A DNA stretch of 6,113 bases from JADHUC01 sp964617665 (GTDB taxonomy: Bacteria; Planctomycetota; Planctomycetia; Pirellulales; Pirellulaceae), in assembly GCA_964617665.1 (NCBI GenBank), contig CAZUAH010000745.1, forward strand, positions 1-6,113. The letters run 5' to 3'. Below are positions 1 to 5,929 of the stretch, one piece after another. The notes under the pieces were generated by a model. It saw only the letters and a list, made by a program, of their open reading frames with translations, did not search any database and was not told the origin of the DNA. Numbering within the stretch: the first letter of the stretch is position 1; every line of letters begins with the position of its first letter. The position numbers and the translations under genes were made by a program.

Positions 1-105
1 CTCGACGGGAGCTGGTTCGACTGGAGCTGGCTCGACTGGAGCTGGCTCGACGGGCGCTGGCTCGACGGGCGCTGGCTCGACGGGCGCTGGCTCGACGGGA
101 GCTGG
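1..105 (-). repeat. 15-bp tandem repeat, seven units, encoding PAPVE
   Basis: Seven consecutive 15-bp units (1-15, 16-30, 31-45, 46-60, 61-75, 76-90, 91-105) each encode Pro-Ala-Pro-Val-Glu on the minus strand. A degenerate unit (106-120) reads AKPVE. Four unit variants occur, and every difference falls on a codon third position (GCT/GCG, CCC/CCA, GAG/GAA), so the peptide is invariant. The array is cut by the window edge, so the true copy number is unknown. Confidence 0.95.
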
Positions 106-579
106 CTCGACGGGCTTGGCGGGGGCCTCAGGCTCAGCTGGCGCTTCTTTTTTCGGTGGCGCAGCTGGCTCTTCGGGCGTCTCAGCCGGTTTGGCCGTCT
201 TCTTCTCGGCGGCTGGTTCCTTGGGCTTTGCGGCCTCTTCTTTCGGATCGTCTACTGGCTTTGGAGCTTCCTTCGGGGCTACCTCTGGTTTCTCCTCGGG
301 GGCTGGAGGCGCGGCAGGCTCCACTTCCGGCGCCTCTGGTGCTTCAGGGGCCTCTGGTGCCTCCGGCGCTTCCGCTGGGGCTTCCATGTCTTTCTGGACG
401 GGCCCTTTTTGCACTGGTGTCTTTTCGACTTGTGCGGGTTCACTGCCACAGCTCTTTGCTGGGCCTTGCGCTTTCCGGGCGCGCAGTAAACGGCAGGCCA
501 TTGCCGTGTCGAACAATAGCAGTGACGCTACTGTCCATACCAATACAACTTTACACAACCTTCGAACTGACTTTCGCAT
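1..579 (-). CDS. Secreted Pro/Ala/Glu-rich repeat protein, N-terminal part (runs off the left edge)
   Basis: I do not recognise the family; only the first 193 codons are present and the frame is open to base 1. The start MRKSVRRLCK is followed by a hydrophobic stretch (about residues 11-23) and AMA-C at 26-29, which looks like a Sec signal peptide cut before Cys29 or nearby. Residues 45-158 are low complexity, rich in Pro, Ala, Glu and Lys, with five EAP triplets at 70-84. Residues 159-193 are seven PAPVE pentapeptides. Such composition predicts an extended, disordered, envelope-exposed linker or stalk; any folded domain would lie beyond the window. The ATG at 579 is supported by GGGAGG 8 nt upstream and by the signal peptide that follows. 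It appears to have its own promoter, separate from the upstream acetyltransferase. Export is inferred from sequence pattern only. Confidence 0.8.
   Translation of the reverse strand, partial: MRKSVRRLCKVVLVWTVASLLLFDTAMACRLLRARKAQGPAKSCGSEPAQVEKTPVQKGPVQKDMEAPAEAPEAPEAPEAPEAPEVEPAAPPAPEEKPEVAPKEAPKPVDDPKEEAAKPKEPAAEKKTAKPAETPEEPAAPPKKEAPAEPEAPAKPVEPAPVEPAPVEPAPVEPAPVEPAPVEPAPVEPAPVE
328..372 (-). repeat. 9-bp tandem repeat encoding EAP, five units
   Basis: Five in-frame nine-base units encode Glu-Ala-Pro at residues 70-84 of the secreted protein, with a further isolated EAP at 66-68. Units differ only at third codon positions. This is a second, shorter repeat period in the same protein, separate from the PAPVE array. 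Confidence 0.85.
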
Positions 580-587
580 GACAATAG

Positions 588-593
588 CCTCCC
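588..593 (-). promoter_or_regulatory. Shine-Dalgarno site of the repeat protein
   Basis: The minus strand reads GGGAGG here, 8 nt before the ATG at 579. It is one of the clearer ribosome binding sites in the window and fixes the start of the secreted protein. Confidence 0.75.
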
Positions 594-597
594 GACA

Positions 598-677
598 GCA
601 TTGGGTGGGTGAAACGGTGCTTCTCTATGGGGAAAACTCTAGCACTGTGATTGCTAGCCCTGCTCGCATAGGGTGGG
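598..677. repeat. 12-bp imperfect direct repeat in the leader of the repeat protein
   Basis: The plus-strand words GCATTGGGTGGG (598-609) and GCATAGGGTGGG (666-677) match at 11 of 12 bases, with starts 68 bp apart. They flank the hairpin at 639-657. Both lie between the candidate promoter and the start codon. They could be protein-binding half-sites or paired leader elements; chance is possible. Confidence 0.4.
639..657 (-). promoter_or_regulatory. Leader hairpin followed by a short T run
   Basis: On the minus strand CTAGCA and TGCTAG form a perfect 6-bp stem around a 7-nt loop, followed by AGTTTT. It sits about 60 nt upstream of the repeat-protein start codon, inside the predicted 5' untranslated leader. 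It could act as an attenuator, a weak terminator, or an mRNA-stabilising structure. Stem and T run are both short, so termination would be weak. Confidence 0.4.
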
Positions 678-690
678 CAGGTGTAGTAAT

Positions 691-719
691 AATCTAATCT
701 GCCTAGCTTGCCTACGCAA
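691..719 (-). promoter_or_regulatory. Candidate sigma-70-type promoter for the repeat protein
   Basis: On the minus strand TTGCGT (714-719) is separated by exactly 17 bp from TAGATT (691-696), giving 3/6 and 4/6 matches to the -35 and -10 consensus. It would start transcription near 684, leaving a leader of about 100 nt. Two TAGGCA words nine bases apart (709-714 and 700-705) overlap the -35 end and the spacer and could be operator half-sites. This is read from consensus only; planctomycete promoters are often poorly conserved. Confidence 0.4.
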
Positions 720-793
720 CTATCTCATTTAACGTATCTCTCAAACTTCGCCTGATTATTAGGATTTCCTGGAATTTCCGATAAAACGGCTTG

Positions 794-813
794 ACGCGCC
801 ACTATTGGCACGT
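794..813 (-). terminator. Hairpin directly after the acetyltransferase stop codon
   Basis: The first 20 bases after the TGA fold into an 8-bp stem (ACGTGCCA with TGGCGCGT, one G-U pair) closed by a 4-nt loop. The following sequence is CAAGCCGTTTTA, so the T run begins 8 nt away from the stem rather than right after it. The position at the end of the gltX-glnS-acetyltransferase cluster suits a transcript end. It may be a weak intrinsic terminator or an RNA 3'-end stabiliser. Confidence 0.5.
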
Positions 814-1254
814 TCACGACTCGGGATACGCCGGTTTTTGCGTGCTGATGAAGAGGGCCCGTTTCTGATCGGGGAGAGAGTAGTCGAAGCCGCATGCCTT
901 CAGGAGGTTGTCGGAAGCTGTGATGACCATGAGCTCCAGAACCTCGTTCTTCTGAGCACATCGGACGCATGCTTCCACCAACTGCTTGCCGATTCCGCGC
1001 CGCTGGTGACTTGATGCCACGGCCAAGCATTGGACTTCCGCCAGCTTCCTCGAATAGATGTCGACCGCAGCGAAACCGACGAGTTGACCATTGGATTCAG
1101 CCACAAAGCCATTTCGCGTCAAGGCAAGCAACTCTTCCGTCGTGCGTGGCAGCAGTTTGCGTTGCCTCACGTGTGGCTCGATAAGGGATGCCACGGCTGG
1201 CACGTCTTCGGTTTGCGCCGCGCGGATGGTTATCTCGCTGGTGTTGGATTCCAT
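814..1254 (-). CDS. GNAT acetyltransferase resembling short (ArgA-type) N-acetylglutamate synthase
   Basis: The 146-residue product is a single GNAT domain that would transfer acetyl from acetyl-CoA to an amine. ITIRAAQTEDVPAV (8-21) is the first strand and helix. Motif A is AEVQCLAVASSHQRRGIGKQ (72-91), with the acetyl-CoA pyrophosphate loop QRRGIG at 84-89. KLLPRTTEELL (33-43) and the ending CGFDYSLPDQKR (121-132) resemble the C-terminal synthase domain of ArgA and the stand-alone short forms known from actinobacteria. On that basis the likely substrate is L-glutamate, the first step of arginine synthesis. This is inference: a generic or protein-directed GNAT enzyme cannot be excluded. The kinase-like N-terminal domain of classical ArgA is absent. 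It begins 15 bp after the glnS stop without a clear Shine-Dalgarno site, so translation may depend on coupling to glnS. It is probably the last gene of the cluster. Confidence 0.88.
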   Translation of the reverse strand: MESNTSEITIRAAQTEDVPAVASLIEPHVRQRKLLPRTTEELLALTRNGFVAESNGQLVGFAAVDIYSRKLAEVQCLAVASSHQRRGIGKQLVEACVRCAQKNEVLELMVITASDNLLKACGFDYSLPDQKRALFISTQKPAYPES

Positions 1255-1269
1255 GGACCGTGGGAGTGC

Positions 1270-3000
1270 CTATTTCTTGGTTTTCTTGTTCTGAGCTTTC
1301 TCGATTTTCGCCCACGTGTCGCGAAGAGACACGGTTCGGTTGAACACCAATGCGTCGGCCGATGAATCGACGGTATCCACGCAGAAGTATCCCAGACGCT
1401 CGAACTGATAACGGTTACCTCCGATCGCTCCCTTAAGGCTCGGTTCGACACGGCAACCCTTTAGCACCTCCAGAGAGTTCGGATTCAGGTTGGCTCTGTA
1501 TTCCTGCCCGTCCTCGACATCCTCAGGATTCTCCTTCGTGAAGAGGCGATCGTACAGACGCATGTCTGCTTCGAGCGCGTGTTCAGCCGAGACCCAGTGG
1601 ATGACGCCCTTCACCTTGCGGCCCACCGGTTGTTGGCCGAGTGTGTCTGGATCGTACGTGCAGCGAAGTTCAACGACTTCACCGCTCTGATCGTCCTTGA
1701 TGACCTGCTCACACTTGACGACGTAACCGTACCGAAGTCGAACCTCGCGGCCCGGCCCCAAACGGAAGAACTTCTTTGGCGGATCTTCGCGGAAATCGTC
1801 GCGTTCGACGTACAGAACACGCGAGAAAGGCACCTTTCGCGATCCTGCATCGGGATCCTCGGGATTGTTGATCGCATCGAGTTCCTCGACCTGATTTTCG
1901 GGGTAGTTATCAATGACGACCCGCAACGGGCGAAGAACGGCCATCACGCGAGATGCCGTGGCGTTGAGGTGTTCGCGCACACAGTTCTCCAACACTGTGA
2001 CGTCAACCACGCTGTAGAATTTGGCCACGCCAATTCGTTCGCAGAAACGGCGTATCGACTCCGGCGTGTAGCCTCGTCGGCGCAGCCCGCATATTGTTGG
2101 CATTCTAGGATCATCCCAACCATCCACATCTCCATCGCGGGCCAATTCCAGCAGCTTCCGTTTGCTCATAACGGTGTAGCTGAGGTTCAGTCGTGCGAAT
2201 TCGATCTGCTGCGGATGGAAGACGCCCAGCCGGTCCAGGTACCAATCGTACAGCGGGCGATGATTCTCGAATTCCAGCGTGCAGACTGAGTGCGTGATCC
2301 GTTCGATAGAATCGGACTGGCCGTGTGTGAAGTCGTACATGGGGTAGATGCACCACTTGTCCCCAGTTCTGTGGTGGGTCGCGTGGAGGATGCGATACAT
2401 GACGGGATCGCGCATGTTCAGGTTTGCGTGGGCCACATCAATTTTGGCCCGCAGTGTCCGTGAGCCGTCCGGGAATTCACCTTCGCGCATCCGACGGAAC
2501 AGGTCCAGATTCTCCTCGACGCTGCGATCCCGATATGGACTGTTTCTGCCGGGTTCGGTCAAAGTGCCGCGATACTCGCGCATTTGGTCGGGCGCCAGAT
2601 CGCAGACAAAGGCCTCACCGGCTTCGATCATTTGAACCGCCCACTCGTGGAGCTGTTCGAAGTAGTCCGATGCGTAATACTCGCGATCGCCCCAGTCGAA
2701 TCCGAGCCAACGCACGTCTTCCTTGATCGACTCGACGTACTCCAGTTCTTCTTTGGATGGATTCGTGTCGTCGAAACGGAGGTTACATAGACCACCGTAT
2801 CTTGCCGCCAAGCCAAAATTCAGGCAGATCGACTTGGCGTGTCCAATGTGCAGATAGCCGTTCGGTTCCGGCGGAAATCGCGTTTGGACGCGGCCGTCGT
2901 GCTTGCCGGTCTTCTGATCTTCTTCGATGATCTGTTCAATGAAGTTTAGCGAACGAGCGGCTTCTGCGCCGCCTTCCGGTGTGTTGTCGTCTTGAGTCAT
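1270..3000 (-). CDS. glnS: Glutaminyl-tRNA synthetase (GlnRS)
   Basis: This 576-residue cytoplasmic class I enzyme attaches glutamine to tRNA-Gln using ATP. The signature PPEPNGYLHIGHAKS (43-57) carries HIGH at 51-54, and the KMSKS-type loop is VMSKRKL (277-283). The catalytic domain spans about 39-345. The C-terminal beta-barrel anticodon-binding region spans about 350-550, with family blocks such as VPFSRVLYVERDDF (390-403), IHWVSAEHA (467-475) and YQFERLGYFC (531-540). Length is slightly above the 554 residues of E. coli GlnRS; the extra is mostly the N-terminal lead-in and a lysine-rich end. The ATG at 3000 is preceded by GGAGAGG at a 5-nt spacing. It lies 17 bp after gltX and 15 bp before the acetyltransferase. 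The family is known to have reached bacteria by transfer from eukaryotes, and many bacteria lack it. All expected motifs are present, with no frameshift. Confidence 0.97.
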   Translation of the reverse strand: MTQDDNTPEGGAEAARSLNFIEQIIEEDQKTGKHDGRVQTRFPPEPNGYLHIGHAKSICLNFGLAARYGGLCNLRFDDTNPSKEELEYVESIKEDVRWLGFDWGDREYYASDYFEQLHEWAVQMIEAGEAFVCDLAPDQMREYRGTLTEPGRNSPYRDRSVEENLDLFRRMREGEFPDGSRTLRAKIDVAHANLNMRDPVMYRILHATHHRTGDKWCIYPMYDFTHGQSDSIERITHSVCTLEFENHRPLYDWYLDRLGVFHPQQIEFARLNLSYTVMSKRKLLELARDGDVDGWDDPRMPTICGLRRRGYTPESIRRFCERIGVAKFYSVVDVTVLENCVREHLNATASRVMAVLRPLRVVIDNYPENQVEELDAINNPEDPDAGSRKVPFSRVLYVERDDFREDPPKKFFRLGPGREVRLRYGYVVKCEQVIKDDQSGEVVELRCTYDPDTLGQQPVGRKVKGVIHWVSAEHALEADMRLYDRLFTKENPEDVEDGQEYRANLNPNSLEVLKGCRVEPSLKGAIGGNRYQFERLGYFCVDTVDSSADALVFNRTVSLRDTWAKIEKAQNKKTKK

Positions 3001-3005
3001 TTCGC

Positions 3006-3012
3006 CCTCTCC
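3006..3012 (-). promoter_or_regulatory. Shine-Dalgarno site of glnS
   Basis: GGAGAGG on the minus strand lies 5 nt before the glnS ATG, within the 17-bp gap after the gltX stop. It supports the ATG at 3000 as the start and allows glnS to be translated independently of gltX. Confidence 0.7.
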
Positions 3013-3017
3013 GTGGA

Positions 3018-4583
3018 TTACTCCTCCAAAAGTGACAACGCTCGGTCGATGCGTGCCAGACAGCTTTCGCGTCCCAGAATAGCCAGTGTTTCGAACATGC
3101 CAAACCCAACCGCTTTGCCCGTCACGGCGACGCGAACGGCGTGGATGATTTGGCCGATCTTGATGCCTTCCGTTTCAACGAAGTCATGCATCAGTTCATC
3201 GAGTGATTCGGCATCGAAAGGCTCGATGGTCTCCAAGCGGTTGCGTAGTTTCCCCAGTAGAGCCGGCGCGTCTGTCGGCTTTCGCAATCGCTTCTGAAAG
3301 GCCTTCTCCTCATACGGCAACTGGTCGTCACGCGTAAAGAAGTCTGCGCAATCGAGGATGTCACCTGCAACTCTTAGTCGATCGCCCGCGGCATTCAGGA
3401 TCCCCGTTACTTTCTCGTCGAAATCGGACTCCGGCGAGGATGGTACTAAACCGGCTCGTTGCAGGTACGGAAGCACCATCTGCGACTTCTGTTCAACCGG
3501 CAGGGCCCTCATGCGCCGATCCTGGAACGCTTGCAGTTTTAGCGGATCGAAACTAGCTGGCGCTTTGTTGACGCGTTCGAGTGAGAAGTGTTGTATCATC
3601 TCCTCACGCGTGAAATCTTCTGTCTTGTCGTCCAGCGACCAGCCCAGCAACAATAGGTAGTTGACTAGCGTGTCGGGAAGGTAGCCTACCTCGCGATAGA
3701 AGTCTACGATCACGGGATTGAATGTGTCCGCTGATATTTGCAGGCCGGTCGCTTGGGCGATCTGCTCGCCGTGATCGTACAGCTTCTTGAAATCGGGGTT
3801 CTTAAGGTACTTGTTCAGTTTACGTTTGCTCAGCTTGTTTGAGCTGCCCGGCTCGGCCACATAAGGGAGATGGGCGTACTCAGGTAACTCGTAGCCGAGC
3901 CCCTGCGCGATGAATATCTGTCGAGGCGTGTTTGACAGGTGTTCGACTGCGCGGATCACGTGAGTGATCTCGAATTCGTGGTCGTCCACAACGCTGGCCA
4001 AGTGGTAAAGGCAGGATCCATCGGCTCGCTGGATGACATGGTCCTGCTCGGCCGCCCAGTCGAATTCCACATCGCCGCGCACTAGATCCCGAAAGCTGCA
4101 TTTCCCCTCGCGCGGCATTTTGAGTCGCACGACCGCCTGGCGGCCCTCCGCCTCGAACCGGTTGGCCTGCTCGGCCGTCTCGGCCATCCACTTGCGGCTG
4201 TAGACGAAAGGCCTTTTTTCGCGCTCGGCCGCTTCACGCTCCGCTTTGATCTCATCCGGAGCCGCAAAATCGCGATAGGCCAAGCCTGCATCAAGCAACT
4301 GACGCGCGGCGGCTTTGTGTTGTTCGCCCCGTTGCGACTGGAAGTAAGGTGCGTGTGGACCGTCCACCTCCGGCCCTTCGTCCCAGTCGATTCCTAGCCA
4401 GCGGAAACCGTCCAGAATGGGCTGCAAAGCCTCCTGCACGTTGCGTTGCTGGTCCGTATCGTCAATGCGCAAGATGAACTGTCCACCGTGTCGTCGAGCG
4501 AACAACCAGTTGAACAGAGCCGTTCGCACACCGCCGATGTGCAGATAGCCGGTGGGACTGGGGGCAAAACGTGTACGAACCAT
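3018..4583 (-). CDS. gltX: Glutamyl-tRNA synthetase (GluRS)
   Basis: This 521-residue cytoplasmic class I enzyme charges tRNA-Glu with glutamate. The start FAPSPTGYLHIGGVRTALFN (6-25) holds the HIGH-type motif, and NKLSKRK (249-255) is the KMSKS-type loop. IDDTDQQRN (40-48) and HLSNTPRQ (215-222) are further family blocks. The N-terminal part is the catalytic domain with its tRNA-acceptor insertion, and about 330-521 is the helical anticodon-binding part. Three features are odd. An extra segment of about 33 residues follows the KLSKR loop (about 255-289). The usual G-D/E-D/E-H block reads AVEH (212-215). The cysteines that bind zinc in E. coli GluRS are missing near 99-132. The ATG at 4583 has AAGGA 5 nt upstream (4589-4593). 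It is the first gene of the probable gltX-glnS-acetyltransferase operon. No convincing promoter was found in front of it. Confidence 0.97.
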   Translation of the reverse strand: MVRTRFAPSPTGYLHIGGVRTALFNWLFARRHGGQFILRIDDTDQQRNVQEALQPILDGFRWLGIDWDEGPEVDGPHAPYFQSQRGEQHKAAARQLLDAGLAYRDFAAPDEIKAEREAAEREKRPFVYSRKWMAETAEQANRFEAEGRQAVVRLKMPREGKCSFRDLVRGDVEFDWAAEQDHVIQRADGSCLYHLASVVDDHEFEITHVIRAVEHLSNTPRQIFIAQGLGYELPEYAHLPYVAEPGSSNKLSKRKLNKYLKNPDFKKLYDHGEQIAQATGLQISADTFNPVIVDFYREVGYLPDTLVNYLLLLGWSLDDKTEDFTREEMIQHFSLERVNKAPASFDPLKLQAFQDRRMRALPVEQKSQMVLPYLQRAGLVPSSPESDFDEKVTGILNAAGDRLRVAGDILDCADFFTRDDQLPYEEKAFQKRLRKPTDAPALLGKLRNRLETIEPFDAESLDELMHDFVETEGIKIGQIIHAVRVAVTGKAVGFGMFETLAILGRESCLARIDRALSLLEE

Positions 4584-4614
4584 AGTATTCCTTGCTGGAC
4601 GCGATGTTTCCGGC

Positions 4615-4627
4615 GCGGCAGAGCCGC
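4615..4627 (-). other. Small GC hairpin in the gltX leader
   Basis: GCGGC and GCCGC form a perfect 5-bp stem around a TCT triloop, about 32 nt upstream of the gltX start. No T run follows, so it is not a terminator. It could be a small leader structure or one copy of a dispersed GC-rich palindrome; it cannot be told from chance here. Confidence 0.3.
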
Positions 4628-4683
4628 AAACCTATGATTTGACCGTCTTTGCCGAAGCCCATAAAGGGGGGCAGAGAAGAAAT

Positions 4684-4711
4684 CTGAACGGTGCCACCTC
4701 TCAACGTTCAG
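4684..4711 (-). terminator. Candidate terminator after the membrane protein gene
   Basis: On the minus strand CTGAACG (4705-4711) pairs perfectly with CGTTCAG (4684-4690) across a 14-nt loop, followed immediately by the pyrimidine-rich tail ATTTCTTCTCT. It lies about 30 bp after the stop of the membrane protein gene and before gltX. The stem is only 7 bp and the loop large, so termination may be partial. It suggests that gltX starts its own transcript. Confidence 0.45.
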
Positions 4712-4741
4712 CAGACCGGACGCCCTACATCGAAGAACGAC

Positions 4742-5929
4742 TCATGCAGCGTTGCGCTTTTGTTCGCGGCGTTTCTGCTTGCGTAACCGCCGCCGTTCCG
4801 CCTTGCTGAGTTTGCGATTGCCGTCGGATTCGTCCGGAGAAAGCTGAGGCTGGGCGTCATATTCCGCTGGGAGTTCGCTGCCAGCCTCGTCCGTCGGCTT
4901 GCGTCTCTTGGACTGAGCAGGTCGTTTCCTAGTCGACCTGGCACGTGAATCTTCGAATTCGGATTCGTCATCAGCGGCATTCATTGGGATCACCACTGCT
5001 CGTGTTTGTTTGCGTGAGCGTTTTTTGGGTGCGGCATTCTCTTCGTCAGATTGGTGGTCGTCGATGTCCGTCTCGCGGGATTCCTTTCGGCCTGTTCGCC
5101 CCGACCTTACGGACAGTATCCCTTGAGAATCCAAGTACACATGGCGCCCATAGGTAGCCACAGTCAGGAATGTGGCAAGATGACCCACCATGGCAATCGT
5201 CGTAGTGACCATCACATATTTGATCTCGCCCATCTCACCCACGGCGAAATCCGCGAAGAGGAAGGCAAATGTGACAGTGAGATAGCAGCCGGTGGCCAGA
5301 AGCAGGCTAACCAGCGATGTGCGGCATTCGCGCACCTCGAAAACGAGTCGAAGGCTGACGAGCGTCCATAATGTGGAGTATGTCAGCGGCCAGAGTAGTC
5401 CACCTTCTGCCGGCGCGGTAATGCTCGCAATGCCGCTCACCAGATTTGCCAGATCGCGATGGATGTGGGTCGCAACGCCAGTGGCCATCAGGAACAACAC
5501 CATAGGCACCCAAAGCCATACGCGATATCGTCCACGGTAGTCATCCGTTTTGTGCCGTCGAAGCCGGTAGATCTGAAGGCCCTGAAATGCCGCCACCGCC
5601 AGTATCAGCGAACAGAACCATGCTGCCAGCCCACCAGTAGCCTGGACGTCGAAGGCCGAGAAATCACTGGCCCACATTCCACGGGGCGAAAGGTGCTGTT
5701 TGCCGTACAAAGCTTCGATCCCTGCGATACCGGCTAATCCAGCCAGGAGCAGCAAAATCACGGTCCAACCTCGTTGCGGGATCACGGAAGTGATTGGCGA
5801 GTGGCGGTTGGCCAATGCGGCGTCGGTGTAGGATGGAAGGAGCTGGTCGGTAGAACCGCGGGCGGTATTGGTGTCCGAGGACACGCCGGTCTCCAGGTCC
5901 AGACCGGAGGCACCAAGATTCTCTTCCAT
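4742..5929 (-). CDS. Predicted six-helix membrane protein with charged C-terminal tail, function unknown
   Basis: I do not recognise this family. From the chosen ATG the product has 395 residues. Residues 1-53 are a soluble, mildly acidic lead. Hydrophobic segments at about 54-74, 99-120, 137-154, 178-197, 205-228 and 237-260 predict six membrane helices. Residues 265-395 are highly charged and probably disordered and cytoplasmic, ending in a basic helix (SKAERRRLRKQKRREQ, 375-390). Histidines at 155, 157 and 250 lie in or next to predicted helices, but no known haem or metal motif is evident. The frame stays open upstream to an ATG at 6070, with further ATGs at 6016 and 5980. I prefer 5929 because codons downstream favour G or C at third positions while the 47 upstream codons do not. 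None of these starts has a clear Shine-Dalgarno site. A candidate terminator separates it from gltX, so a functional link is not indicated. Confidence 0.72.
   Translation of the reverse strand: MEENLGASGLDLETGVSSDTNTARGSTDQLLPSYTDAALANRHSPITSVIPQRGWTVILLLLAGLAGIAGIEALYGKQHLSPRGMWASDFSAFDVQATGGLAAWFCSLILAVAAFQGLQIYRLRRHKTDDYRGRYRVWLWVPMVLFLMATGVATHIHRDLANLVSGIASITAPAEGGLLWPLTYSTLWTLVSLRLVFEVRECRTSLVSLLLATGCYLTVTFAFLFADFAVGEMGEIKYVMVTTTIAMVGHLATFLTVATYGRHVYLDSQGILSVRSGRTGRKESRETDIDDHQSDEENAAPKKRSRKQTRAVVIPMNAADDESEFEDSRARSTRKRPAQSKRRKPTDEAGSELPAEYDAQPQLSPDESDGNRKLSKAERRRLRKQKRREQKRNAA

Noticed and set aside
552..601. Small upstream minus-strand frame (16 codons from the ATG at 601) overlapping the start of the repeat protein
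   Set aside because: It has no ribosome binding site of its own, its ATG is part of the repeated leader word, and the length is within chance expectation.
116..697. Plus-strand reading frame rich in Ser, Gly and Ala with SGASGA repeats
   Set aside because: It is the antisense of the EAP and PAPVE coding repeats. The minus strand has a signal peptide, a good Shine-Dalgarno site and synonymous unit variation, which mark it as the coding strand.
580..813. tRNA or other structured RNA gene in the intergenic gap
   Set aside because: No cloverleaf, conserved T-arm word or CCA end can be found; only the short hairpins listed are present.
1579..2289. Long plus-strand open frame of 236 codons inside glnS
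   Set aside because: It lies fully antisense to the conserved GlnRS coding sequence, shows no recognisable domain, and is explained by codon bias of the opposite strand.
4584..4741. T-box riboswitch ahead of gltX
   Set aside because: No T-box core sequence, specifier stem or antiterminator arrangement is visible, and the leader is short for this class.
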